Origin: Adiantum capillus-veneris
Lineage: Eukaryota; Streptophyta; Polypodiopsida; Polypodiales; Pteridaceae
Direction: 5' to 3'
Assembly: GCA_014529385.2 (NCBI GenBank)
Contig: CM043968.1
Span: 126,299,018 to 126,363,017 of the forward strand
Length of the DNA: 64,000 nucleotides
How positions within the stretch are numbered: the stretch's first letter is position 1; every line of letters begins with the position of its first letter. The notes under the pieces are model-generated. The model had not been told where the DNA came from. It was given only the letters and a program-made list of their open reading frames with translations, and searched no databases. A program made the translations under genes and the position numbers. Of the stretch, positions 22,700-33,707 are shown piece by piece.

Positions 22700-23498
22700 A
22701 GCAGCTGGAGGCTTTGCAGCATCTTCAGATAGTCTTTGACTTCAGTCATACCATCCGTAGGGGTTTGTACAAGTTCATGAACCTATTGGTATTCATTTCC
22801 ATTTTCATCTTGATATGCATATGTGAGCTTGGTCAAATGTAACTATCTGAACACTATTGGATTTGTCGGCTTTTGGCTTTGACTTGTGGAGACTAGCTGA
22901 AACTTTTTTCCTTGATGATCTTCATATAAGCATTTGTCTGTAGAATCTGGGTGAGTTGGAAACTTCCAACAACCATATGATGTTTCAATGGTTTTTGCTT
23001 TGAAGGGGTCTGTTGGCTAGAAGCTCTAGGGCTTCTAAATGGTGTAGCATTTCTTGGTACATAAGCTGAGCTTGATGGATTTACAGCGTCCCCCTTCCTA
23101 GGGTGATCACTATAGCCTGCTTCATTGTAAGAGTTCAAAACTTGTTGGCTCTGATTTAGTCTCATCTTTTGGGACTGTGAAGGTACACTTTGGGTAGCAC
23201 TATTGATGTTTTGCATCTATAAACCTTCTGCATAATTTTCTATACATCTCCTTGAAACATGAAAAATTATTTCCCAAGTCAAGCTGTAGATAGCATTATC
23301 TTTGCCCTGATATTTTCTATCCCATGGGTCTCCTATGATATGAGCTTCTGTGATTTCACGACCCAAGACATCATAGATGCTAGACTCTCGTCTATATCTA
23401 TGACTGTTTTCATCAAAGTATATGCTCGTTTGGCTACAATGTCGAAGCTTAATTTTCGATAGAGGAGAGTTTGGTTCTGAACAAATTTTTGGGTTCAC
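22700..23498 (-). pseudogene. Gag-like modules 2 and 3
   Basis: 23217-23498 carries PKIC, YFDENSHRYRRE, IIGDPWDRKYQGKDNAIYSL and ENYAEGL. The same order occurs in the 24.06-24.54 kb frame (PKIC, YMDYNGQIYSRE, LIGEPSQRRYKGQDGAIYSL, KEYADNL). An in-frame stop separates it from 22893-23216, a basic Ser/Gln-rich tail. Near 22.75-22.83 kb the minus strand reads YAYQDENGNEY and VKDYLKMLQSL, a likely third, eroded copy. Function unknown. Confidence 0.5.
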
Positions 23499-23644
23499 TC
23501 ACGTGATATCCTTCAATTCTAGAGAGGATGAGCTATAATAGATTCTTTCCTCTAAATGAACCATCATTTTTGATCTATCACTGGACGCACTTCTATGAGT
23601 TGGTAAGTGGGCCGTTCAAACACTAGTTGATCCTTTTTGTACAA

Positions 23645-24688
23645 TTACCCTTTTTGGTCTACATAGTGTGCATATGAATTATGGGTGCCATTCAAAGCTA
23701 ACATCATTTTGATTGATGTGTTAGACTCGTGAATGTGCACAATTGTGGCTGTGGATGCAGAATCATTTGCAAACCTAACAGTCTTTTTAACATTTGGTGA
23801 TATCTTGATACCTTGACCAAATTCATGCAAGAATTTGTTGTTCAAATAATCAATTTTAAGATTTTCAGGTGCCTGTGCATCTTTATGCTGGTTTTGAACT
23901 TGTAGTGTTTTTACTAGTGCTTCTAATGGTAATGCAAAATCATCTGATTGCATCAAAAGTGACGAGTTAAATGCACTTACATCGAGATTTGCATTTCCAA
24001 ATAATGGGTTTCTTGGACAATCTTTTGAAAAATGTCCACCTTTTCGTCCACAATCTGAGCATTATGCTATGACTGGTGGTATTTCATTTGGTTCTGTCAT
24101 CTCAAGCTCTTGTTGCTGAGAAGTTTCTGTTTCTATGCTTGCCAAGTTGTCGGCATATTCTTTTAAAACACTAAGCATCAAGCTGTAGATTGCTCCATCT
24201 TGACCTTTGTACCGTCTTTGGCTTGGTTCTCCAATTAGATTGGCTTTTGTTGGTTGATCTATTGGATCTTTCATTCCTAGTTCTCGACTATAGATTTGAC
24301 CATTGTAATCCATGTACAATGAACCTGATTGCATATGCACCAACTGTATGTTTTGTTGACTTGTGCAGATTTTTGGATAACCACTTGGGTCAATTTTTTG
24401 CACTTCTATTTGCACTTCATCTTTAAGCTTGCAATACTTGGCTCCACTGAATTCTGTGAACATCTGGGAGTTCTCTAGCTCGGGCTTTACTCTGATCAAT
24501 AGGATTGTGGATCCTATGCTGCTTTTGCTGCTCATCAATTATTTATGGCCATCTGAATCTGCATATAAAACTTTATATCCATTGTAGCCATATAGCTATC
24601 AAATCTGCTCTGTTGCAGTTGTGCATGTGTTGCCACTTCTACTAGCTTGCTTTGCTGTACTTGAACTCTCGGGTCGATTTGAGTCCAT
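23645..24688 (-). pseudogene. Gag-like polyprotein start with repeated module and zinc knuckle
   Basis: One frame from ATG 24688 (MDSNRPESSS) to 23645, broken by five or so in-frame stops, including one at 24062. It holds the first module, PKIC...YMDYNGQIYSRE...IGEPSQRRYKGQDGAIYSL, and directly after the 24062 stop a knuckle CSDCGRKGGHFSKDCP with spacing CX2CX5HX4C. The remainder (TVRFANDSA and so on) is unrecognised. Probably gag of an LTR element reading leftwards. Confidence 0.55.
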
Positions 24689-25809
24689 GTTGGCTGGTTC
24701 TATAACAACTGTCTCTTAGCAAATTCTGGTGTTGATTAGCAAAATTTATGCTGCCTGGTTTTGATTAAACTGCAATCACATGTGAGTTGTGCCCCTATTT
24801 GTCCAACTGGAAGCTAATTTTCAGTGCAATTATTCCACTAGCCAATTTCTAGCGTGCAAAATTTTTGAAATTTATCTGCCCCTCCATTGCTTCAAGTTGG
24901 TCATTTTCAGCTGTTCTTCTGCCGTTTCTGGCTATTCCACTAACTATTCAAATTTTTTCCCTGATCGTTGTTCTCGTTTTTTGCTCGCTTTGCGGTACAC
25001 TTCTTGGCTTTGCCTTTTGGCTTTTGATTTGCTTGTGTGTGATTTTCTCGGTGTTGCTTTTTGCTTTTTGGCCTCTTTCGACGAATTCCTTTTTATTTTT
25101 ATTGTTTTTTGTGAAATTTTGAATTTTCTAAAAATTTTAGTATTTTTATGATTTTTTTGGAAAAGTTATGATTTTTGGTGAATTTTTAAATAAAATTTTC
25201 TAAAATTTTTGGATTTTTTTGAAAGTTTATAAATTTTTAATGATTTATTGGAATTTTTTTCGATAATTTATGATTTTTTATGATTCTTTTGTGCTTTTAT
25301 TCATTTTCTATAATTTTTAGGGATTTATCTATAAATTTTTGATGAGTTTTTTGATTTTTTGTAATTTTAAAAACCTTTTTTTGATTTTTTAAAATTTTTT
25401 AAATATTTAAACGTTTTTTGTGATATTTTGTAGTTTCTTTTTGTTTTTTTATTTTTGACTAATATACAAATAAATGAAATGAAAGTGAGAAAAGAAAACG
25501 AAATTGAATTGAAATGAAATGAGATTTAAAGGGAATGAAAACAAAATGAAATGAATAAAAAAGTCAATGACAAAAAAAAGGAAAAAGACAAGGCTCCAAC
25601 AGACAGCCAAGCAGCCGTTGAGGAAAGAGAGAAAGAGAGGTCCCTCCTTTCTTTTTTGGTCTTCTTGTAGCTTAATGAATTATGTGTGTAGGGTTGCATT
25701 AACGCATGTGTGTGTGTGTGGTGATTGATGGTGTTCGCACGTACAAAGGAGGGAGACGAGAGAGAGAAAGTTAAAGAGAGAGAATGACACACGTGGTTCG
25801 AGACGAGCG

Positions 25810-25885
<76 letters not shown>

Positions 25886-27163
25886 GTCACCGTTGACGTG
25901 GCATGCTGCAGTTGGTGAGTAGGAGGAAGTGACAAGGGAGCGAGAGAGAGAGTCAACACTTTTCGATGCGACAACCCGAGCCTGAAAAGAAAAGAAAATC
26001 ATTGTCGAGTTTGCCACAAACGTTGACACCATATCATACCACATGCCAAGGTTCAGAAAATCCTGCCGATCCGCATCGAAGCTCAAAAATTGTTTTATTT
26101 TAAATTTTCGAACATCCAAAAGTGGCAAAATTAGGCCGCTAATTACCCGAAAACACCAAAAATCATCCGAAAATCCCAAAAATTGCCAAAAAAATCCAAA
26201 AACTTTTCAATTTTTTTTTGAAATATTAAAAAATAATTGGCAATCACAATGAAACACTTTTGACATGCAAAAGCACACCAAAAAGAGCAGTTTTTATCGA
26301 AAATGCAATTTACGACACAATCATTAACCCAACTCTCGAAAATAGTGAAACGTTCAAAATTTGGCAAACAAAAGGCCGAATGCGCTCAAAAGTTTTCCAT
26401 AAATACACATTCAAAACAGCTTGTAAAGATCGCAAGATATCAAAATCTTTATGGAATTAAGCAAAAATTACCAAAAAAACAAAAATTATCCAAAAAATAC
26501 CCAATTTTTTTGAAAATTCTCCACACATAGGGGACTAGTACAGACAAATAAAGTTACAAAAAACACATCAATTCAGTTGGCAATTAATTTGATCAATAAA
26601 ACCCAAAGTAGGCAATTAAATTGACAAAATTAGGTCAAAATTTGACGCATTTGGAGTATGCAGATCCTTGTTTTGAGCTCAAAATGTAGCAATGAACCAT
26701 TACATGCACCAAACATGCAATCAAAAATGGAATTAATTGTGCACATTAAGCGCTTTTTAGGCACACACACTAATAATTGGTAGTTTTTACCAATCTTTAG
26801 GTCCGCACACAAAAAAGTTAATATTGTCGAAACTGCAATGTGATTCCACAAATCGCTAGTTCGGCATGAACACAACACAAATAAATCATCACAATTGAAA
26901 AATCATCAATCACACATTGAATTTTAGGTGCACAATCAAGGGCAAAATAGTGCACATACACCTAAAATTAAGCATGCACACTCAATTAGAATGCACACAC
27001 ACTTGATTTCAGTGCACACACGCTTGCAATTGACCATTCGAGCATGCAACACATTCACCAATTAGCAATTGAACTTGTCAAATTCATACGTCACCAAATC
27101 TGAAAATTTTTGGCATTATGATGGCATAAAAACGAACAATCCAAAAATTTTCAAAGCAACATA
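24689..27163 (-). other. AT-rich leader upstream of the minus-strand gag-like frame
   Basis: No supported gene; the open frame across 25526-26179 is simple sequence. 24.9-25.5 and 26.0-26.6 kb are T- or A-rich on opposite strands, with many AAAATTTTT-like words. A 71-bp GA repeat lies at 25813-25883. It probably is the 5' leader between the LTR 'A'-like copy at 27.2-28.1 kb and gag. Confidence 0.4.
25813..25883. repeat. (GA)n microsatellite
   Basis: 71 bp of pure GA dinucleotide. Confidence 0.95.
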
Positions 27164-28102
27164 TGTTGGACGGATACGCTGCGCCGGACGTCAGTACAGC
27201 GAGAACTCACCTAACATATAATGTCAGCTAAGGACGAAGCTCGACCCGCAGGCGCGTGGAAGCAACCATAAGGTGTTAATCTACACTCGACCGACTCCTA
27301 ACTAATTCCTACAGAGGTCTCTACCAATTGTCTAAGTCACAGCCTTCAAGAGTGCATAAGAGGGAACTTCTTACAACGCTTTCTAGAGCCGAACATCCAT
27401 CAAACAATCTCGAAACACCATAGAACTTGAAGGAGACCCTACTAACACCAATAGGTCACTCTCCCTAAGGTCTATAAACCAAAATTCCAACCCAAAACAC
27501 CCGGTGCAAAATCACGTAGGATGTCTGGCCGAAATCTGCAGGTCTTCGTTTCCGAAATCTAAAGTGCCTAATGTGTAGTTCTACTCAATGTGAACGCGTG
27601 GATATGCTGCAATGCAAAATTAGACAACGTATGCTCACCCAAATACCAGATGAAGCTCGTAGAAGGAGCTCGCAAAACCGGACTGTACGCACGCAATGTA
27701 GGTATCGGCGCGTAGCTCTCATCAAGGGCAACACGCTGCACTTCTCAACACTCGATTCTGACCACCGGTGCACGCATAGCGTCAAGATGAAGCTCACACT
27801 CTCTCTCTCGTACACAGTACGCTCACTCACAGACTTCAAAACTCGGTTTTAAGAATGACAAAAGGTTTTCCATTAAGGTCAAAAAGTGGTATATTTACCT
27901 TACAATTCTCAAACCCTAAAGTTCCAAAATCAACCATCTACTCAATCTGACTTATCAAAACTAGGATACAATCTGGAAACTTCTATAAGTCCCAATATTT
28001 ACAAGGTGAAAAATCAGGTTTTCCTCAATGAATGAATAATTACAAAAATAATAATCTTCCGAGTAGTTAGTTGTCGTGGGGTGTGTCCAGCTTCTAACAA
28101 CA
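27164..28102 (-). repeat. LTR 'A'-related copy, minus strand
   Basis: Reverse complement runs from TGTTGTTAG to GTCCAACA. It aligns patchily with 1108-2106: GTGAGAGCTACGC/ATGAGAGCTACGC, GCAGCATATC, TACACATTAG, CGCGCCTGCGGGTCGAGC and GAGTTCTCGCT. No polypurine tract or PBS is clear at either end, and the start lies 5 bp from a Copia insertion. It could be a 5' LTR for the gag-like frames at 20.9-24.7 kb or a solo LTR. It contains GACATCCTACGTG, half of the palindrome seen at 36.8-37.7 kb. Confidence 0.5.
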
Positions 28103-28106
28103 TAGC

Positions 28107-28428
28107 TGTTGAGATGTCGAGCTCTACACCTTGAGCTGGCATCCACTACGGGTCTTGGCCGCTTACGGCATTTACTCACTGGCGCGTTAGGTGACCGACA
28201 CAGAGGATCTCTGCCAGTGATTCTACAGCTGGACTACACTTATAGTGCCAGCCTAGTACGCTTCTAGCGAGTTCACACTTAGTGACCGCATGTACATATG
28301 TGCTACTTTTCAGCTTTAGCACTTAATCATTTTGTACTCTATTTTCTGTGAAGAAGAAGAAGAAGCTTTCCATCTCTGTGTGCTTTGTGCTTGTCTTGTG
28401 TAGCTCTCTTGCATCCTCATTCTTTACA
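28107..28428 (+). repeat. 5' LTR of Copia element (322 bp)
   Basis: TGTTGAGATG...TCTTTACA; the PBS follows with no spacer. Confidence 0.96.
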
Positions 28429-28440
28429 TGGTATCAGAGC
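28429..28440 (+). other. PBS, tRNA-iMet type
   Basis: TGGTATCAGAGC immediately after the LTR. The leader downstream holds a 15-bp unit (CAATCCCTTCGTTCG) three times near 28480-28525. Confidence 0.95.
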
Positions 28441-28710
28441 CTGGTGCAGGCAAGAGAGGCTAAGAGAGCAAGAGCATCACAATCCCTTCGTTCACAATCC
28501 CTTCGTTCGCAATCCCTTCGTTCGCACAAGTTTCTGAACAGGTCTCCAAAGTGCAATATACAGAGATTTACTGTACAAGTACAGTGGTTGTATGTACGCT
28601 TGATTGTGGACACTCGTTGAGTGTAGAAAGCATTACAGGAACCACGATAGCACGTTCAGCAGATTTGCAGGTTTTTGCAGATTGCAGCTATTTTGTCTTA
28701 GTGCTTCAAG

Positions 28711-29817
28711 ATGTCTGACGGTTTCAGTCAGATTGTTACTGAGAAGCTTGAGAAAAATAACTACCCTGCATGGAAGTTCAGAATAACAAATTTCCTAAAA
28801 GGAAAAGGTTATTGGGACTATGTAGAAGGAGACAATGAAAAGGAACCAGAGATTCCCGAGGCAAATGCTACAGCAGAACAAAGGAAAGCTTTGAGGGACT
28901 GGCAACAAGGCCAGAGCAAAGTGATGTATTGGCTTTCTATGAGCATCACAGATGGCATGATGGGCTATCTACAGGATGCTGAAACCCCCGCCATTGCATG
29001 GAAAAACTTAGGCAGAGTGTTCGAGGTGAACACCAAGGCCAGGAAGCTTCAACTAAAGTCGGAGCTAAATCAGGTTAAGAGGAACAACCTCTCCATCAAT
29101 GATTATGCCTTGAAGATCAAGAGCATCATTGAGGCTCTTGGATCTATTAAAGTCTCAGTGGAAGACGATGACATTGTCCGTGCATGCTTGGATGGTCTAG
29201 GAAATGAGTATGTACATTTTAGGTCTTCCATGAATACAAGAGACGACATCCCCGTGTTCCAAGATTTGATTTCTATGCTTATTCTTGAGGAGAAGAACCT
29301 TGACACATCTTCTTCTCATGGCAGAAATAATTCTGAACAGGCCTTCTATTCTAACTCCAACAGAGGTAGAGGTAGAGGTCGTGGTCAAGGCCAATTTCTG
29401 GAAGGTCAATCAAATCAAACCAATACAGGTGGCAGGGGAAACCAGTCTCAAGGCAGGGGGAGTCAAAGAGGTCGTGGTGCAGGATCAAGCACGCAGCAAC
29501 ATACTCCAGATAGTAGAGAATGTTGGACTTGTGGTGAAAGAGGTCACATGTCACATGACTGTCCAAAGGGAAAAGCAAGTAGAAAGAGAGAACAGGGCAA
29601 CTATGCATCTACTAGCAGAGATGCAGATGACAGCAAAAACGAGCGCATGTTTGTTATGCAGCATGTAATGAATACAATGACTGCAGAGAATTCCACCCAA
29701 GATGATGTTTGGTATGTGGATTCAGGTGCCTCTAATCACATGACGTCTCGTGGAGAGTGGTTTAGAGATATGCGCAAACCAGATGTGTCAGGCTATGTGC
29801 AGACAGAATGGCTGTAA
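28711..29817 (+). CDS. Copia gag and start of protease
   Basis: ATG at 28711. Gag front (ITNFLKGKGYWDYVEGD, WLSMSITDGMMGYL, LNQVKRNNLSINDYALKI) is UBN2-type Copia gag. An RGRG-rich basic linker follows, then a CCHC knuckle (CWTCGERGHMSHDC) at about residue 271, and the protease active site WYVDSGASNHM at about residue 340. The frame hits a stop at 29815 shortly after VSGYVQT: compared with usual Copia layout, the rest of the protease is deleted, and pol resumes in another frame at NGCKLITEGK. Gag could still be made whole. Confidence 0.9.
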   Translation: MSDGFSQIVTEKLEKNNYPAWKFRITNFLKGKGYWDYVEGDNEKEPEIPEANATAEQRKALRDWQQGQSKVMYWLSMSITDGMMGYLQDAETPAIAWKNLGRVFEVNTKARKLQLKSELNQVKRNNLSINDYALKIKSIIEALGSIKVSVEDDDIVRACLDGLGNEYVHFRSSMNTRDDIPVFQDLISMLILEEKNLDTSSSHGRNNSEQAFYSNSNRGRGRGRGQGQFLEGQSNQTNTGGRGNQSQGRGSQRGRGAGSSTQQHTPDSRECWTCGERGHMSHDCPKGKASRKREQGNYASTSRDADDSKNERMFVMQHVMNTMTAENSTQDDVWYVDSGASNHMTSRGEWFRDMRKPDVSGYVQTEWL

Positions 29818-32800
29818 GCTGATCACAGAGGGCAAATGTGTGGGCAGAATGTTTACGCTAAATGTAGACATGCCTGAGGTAAAAGCTGCATTATTTGCAC
29901 AGGGCACAGGTGTTGTGGCTGATGTTGACATTTGGCACAAACGCATTGGCCATGTCAATGAGCAGAGATTGCGCAGCATGCAATCAAAACAGATTGTAAA
30001 AGGTTTTCCCAAATTCAAGGTGGATGGTATGCATAAAGTGTGTGCAGCATGCCAGTTTGGAAAACAATCAAAGGGCTCATTTCCACATGAGCGCAATGTA
30101 TGTAGAAAGCCACTTGAGGTGGTTCACACAGATGTTTGGGGTCCAACCGATACTGCAAGTATACATGGTTGCAGGTATTATGTCTCTTTCATTGATGACC
30201 ATACAAGGAAAGTATGGGTCTACTTCATGCGTAACAAAAGTGAAGTGTTTGGTCACTTTCAAGACTTCAAAGTCATGATTGAGAAGGAGACAGATATGCA
30301 AATCAAGTCATTGAGGTCAGATGGAGGGGGAGAGTACTTCTCCAATGATTTTTCAGATTTTCTGCGAATGCATGGTATACGCAGGCAGTTTACATGCAGA
30401 TATACTCCACAACAGAATGGGGTTGCAGAAAGGAAAAATAGGCACATTGCAGAGGTTGCACGTGCATTGATGAATGAGAAGAACATGCCTCATCATTTCT
30501 GGGCTGAAGCCGTAAATACAACTGTGTACATTATGAACAGGACACCTACAGCTGCGGTGCATGATGTAACACCTGAGGAAAAGTTTACAGGTACAAAGCC
30601 TGATTTGGCACACTTGAAAGTGTTTGGCTGCATAGCTTACGTGCATGTACCAGATGAGTTGCGTAGGAAATTGGATCCTAAAGCAGAGAAATGTATTCTT
30701 GTGGGATATTCCCTTGAACAAAAGGGGTACAGGTGCTACAATCCTACTACACGAGAATTACGAGTGAGCAGAGATGTAGTCTTTGATGAGATGAGCAGCT
30801 GGTACAGTAATGCACATGGCACTATTGGGGCTGATGTAAAAGATGATGTGGTTGTACAAAATGTAAGGCCACAGTCACAGGTTTTGAGTGGACCACAAGA
30901 GTCCTCTTCTCGTGGCTCTGTTGAGAAACCATGGAATGGTAGACTACGTACACAGGTTACTCCACCAACAGGTACAGGGAATGTATCACGAAAAGGAAAG
31001 GAAAAGGTTGATGAACCTCCCTTTATGGTTGATGCATCATCAAGTTTTTCACATGTAGACATGGATTCAGATGGTTCTGAACAAAGTCTTGATGAGGAAT
31101 TTGGAATTCCGGCTGTCAGGACACCTGGTGTAAGGAAAGTACAAGAAGATGCTAGAGGGCAAAGGAGTGACCCAGGACCGTGCAGATCTAATAGAGTCAG
31201 AAATCCAGTTCAGAAATTGACTTATGATGGGTATCTAGCGCATCACCAAGCCTACATGGCTAAGGTGATACAGGATGTGGAGCCCACATGTTTTGAGGAT
31301 GCAGTTGGAAATGTGCATTGGGATGATGCAATGAATGAAGAGATGGCTGCATTGGAAGCAAATGACACATGGGATTTGGTGCCATTGCTAAGTGGCAAGA
31401 AAGCTATTGGCTGTAAATGGGTGTATAAAACCAAGCATAAGGCTGATGGTAACATTGAGCGTCACAAGGCAAGGCTGGTCGCAAAGGGTTATGCACAGAC
31501 GTATGGCATAGACTATGAGGAGACCTTTGCTCCAGTGGAAAAGATGACGACAGTGAGAGCTGTCATAGCAGTGGCTGCATCTAGAGGATGGATTATGCAT
31601 CAAATGGATGTAAAGAATGCCTTCTTGAATGGTGAGTTGCAAGAGGAAGTGTATATGGATCATCCACCTGGTTATGTCGATCCAGGTTACCCAGATTATG
31701 TATGCAGACTTCTCAAAGCTTTGTATGGTTTGAAGAAGGGCTCTAGAGCATGGTATGACAGGATTGCCAATTATCTTGTCAGTATTGGTTTTAGGAGAGC
31801 TCATGCTGATCATTCACTCTATGTACGTGAGAGTGATGTGGGGATTGTGGTCATTACCATATATGTAGATGACCTTATTATTGTTGGTGACAATGCTATG
31901 GAGATTGACCATGTGAAGGGTCTTCTCAAACAGGAGTTTGAAATGAAAGATTTAGGCGAGTTGCGCTACTTTCTTGGCATTGAAGTGATCAGGACTCTAG
32001 AGGGTGTATGGCTATCACAGAGACAGTATGCTTTGGACATGTTGTCAAAGTATGGTATGGCTGATTGTAAGCCAATTTCTATTCCCTTGGATGTGAATGC
32101 AAAGCTGAGTGCAGAGAAGGGTGATGTTGTTGAGGATGTCAACATGTACAGGAAGATTGTGGGTAGTCTAATCTACTTGACTATCACGAGGCCAGACTTG
32201 AGCTACACAGTAGGCTTGGAGAGTCAGTTCATGCAACTTCCGAGGAAGCCACATTTGGATGGAGTACGACGCACACTTAGGTATGTGCAAGGTACTCTTG
32301 ACTACGCATTGTTCTATGCAGCAGATGCACCATTAGCATTGTATGGGTATATAGATGCATATTGGGCAGGTAGCATTGTTGATAGGAGATCTACGAGTGG
32401 CTTCATGTTCTCTTTTGGGAGTGCTGCTGTTACTTGGAGCAGCAAAAAGCAGCCTACGGTTGCTTTATCGAGCACAGAGGCCGAGTACAGAGGTGCAGCA
32501 GTTGCGGCGTGCAAGGTAGCTTGGCTAAGCACATTACTTGAGGAATTGGGAGTGCAGGTGGACCAGCAGATTTTCATCCATTGTGACAACCTCAGCAGCA
32601 TGCAGCTGGCTAGGAACCCAGTGTTCCATGCCAGGACCAAATACATAGAGGTCCATTACCACTACGTTCGAGAGCGAGTGTTGGCGGGCGACATCGACTT
32701 GGTCTACGTCAGCACAGAGGAGCAGATAGCGGATATCTTTACCAAGGCCCTCGGAGCTGAGAAGCTTCGACGTTTCCGGACTATGCTTGGACTCTGCGAC

Positions 32801-32848
32801 ATGCAGAGCTCGAGGGGGAGTGTTGAGATGTCGAGCTCTACACCTTGA
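29790..32848 (+). CDS. Copia pol: pre-integrase, integrase, reverse transcriptase, RNase H
   Basis: About 1000 codons, open from 29750 but with element sequence meaningful only after the deletion at about 29793. Pre-integrase HKRIGH...CAACQFGK; integrase catalytic residues in TDVWG, RSDGGGEY and PQQNGVAERKNR; RT with KARLVAKGY, MDVKNAFLNG and the YVDD box near 31862; RNase H with STEAEY, HCDNLSS and the end motif ADIFTKAL. In RNase H the usual DADWAG reads DAYWAG, which may impair activity. The last codons run into the 3' LTR. It lacks its own gag linkage because of the frameshift. Confidence 0.93.
32811..32820 (+). other. Polypurine tract of Copia element
   Basis: CGAGGGGGAG immediately before TGTTGAGATG. 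Confidence 0.85.
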
Positions 32849-33142
32849 GCTGGCATCCACTACGGGTCTTGGCTGCTTATGGCATTTACTCACTGGCGTG
32901 TTAGGTGACCGACACGGAGGATCTCTGCCAGTGATTCTACAGCTAGACTACACTTATAGTGCCAGCCTAGTACGCTTCTAGCGAGTTCACACTTAGTGAC
33001 CGCATGTACATATGTGCTACTTTTCAGCTTTAGCACTTAGTCATTTTGTACTCTCTTTTCTGTGAAAAAGAAGAAGAAGCTTTCCATCTCTGTGTGCTTT
33101 GTGCTTGTCTTGTGTAGCTCTCTTGCATCCTCATTCTTTACA
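32821..33142 (+). repeat. 3' LTR of Copia element (322 bp)
   Basis: Same length as the 5' LTR; followed by duplicated ATAGC. Confidence 0.96.
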
Positions 33143-33147
33143 ATAGC

Positions 33148-33530
33148 ATCAACATTGCATTGCAATAACATAGCATCAACATGACATTGCATCATGGTGG
33201 AGTCTCTACACAATTCTACATGTCTTTAGATTATAGGGAGGTTAAGAATACCACCTTGATTACCTTTCCAATGAAGATCGATTGAACAGTTGAAAGCTCC
33301 AATCCTTTGTAACAAATTAATGTGTAAGTTAGCAAAATTAGTGAAATTAGCAAGGGGTTACTGTGAAATTGGAGTGTGTAAACACACGATTGGCAAGATA
33401 TGGTGACAAATCAGGGAATAATGAACACATTTCTTCATGCACACACATCCAAAATCCACAAAAACACAAGTAGTGAATCAGTGAGGAAACACATTTAATT
33501 ATGCCACAATTACACTAGCGTAGGCCATCG
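33148..33530 (-). other. Leader of an LTR 'C' element, minus strand
   Basis: Follows the PBS at 33531-33548 in the leftward direction. No ORF. Near 33150-33185 a short repeat of GATGCTATGTT/GCAATGCAATGTT appears (minus strand). Confidence 0.4.
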
Positions 33531-33548
33531 TCCCCGGCAGCGGCGCCA
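33531..33548 (-). other. PBS, tRNA-Asp type
   Basis: Minus strand TGGCGCCGCTGCCGGGGA, one mismatch from the complement of the plant tRNA-Asp 3' end; two bases after the LTR end. Confidence 0.75.
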
Positions 33549-33550
33549 AA

Positions 33551-33707
33551 TGTTGGGGGTTCCATCATTGCATAGCTCCAATGACCAACAAAATTATCAA
33601 TCCGGAGGGATGAGCTACTCAGCTAGGACATGGAGACACTCACATGATTAGTGAGCTAATCATGGAAACACGAATGGTGACTCTATGAGGTGAGCTTCTT
33701 GGCCTAT
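33551..33707 (-). repeat. Fragment of LTR 'C' (3' end only), inverted relative to 20.0-21.0 kb
   Basis: Minus strand ends CCCCCAACA, as at 20964, and matches 20806-20964 closely. It is cut at about 33707, where coding sequence of another element (…VEAPK) is joined, so it marks a deletion or recombination junction. Confidence 0.7.

Larger units (their letters stand above)
28107..33142 (+). mobile_element. Complete Ty1/Copia element, 5036 bp
   Basis: 322-bp LTRs at 28107-28428 and 32821-33142, TSD ATAGC on both sides (28102-28106, 33143-33147), iMet PBS and polypurine tract. I count about eight differences between the LTRs (roughly 2.5%), most of them C/T or G/A changes. The coding region is nearly intact apart from a deletion and frameshift around 29790. 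A third copy of this LTR family lies at 54896-55214. Confidence 0.97.

Noticed and set aside
25526-26179. 217-codon minus-strand open frame
   Set aside because: Its middle is Ser-Leu repeats from the CT strand of the GA microsatellite; no conserved motif.
30353-30721. Minus-strand frames inside the Copia pol (also 31388-31813, 32314-32646)
   Set aside because: Antisense shadows of a well-supported pol frame, no motifs.
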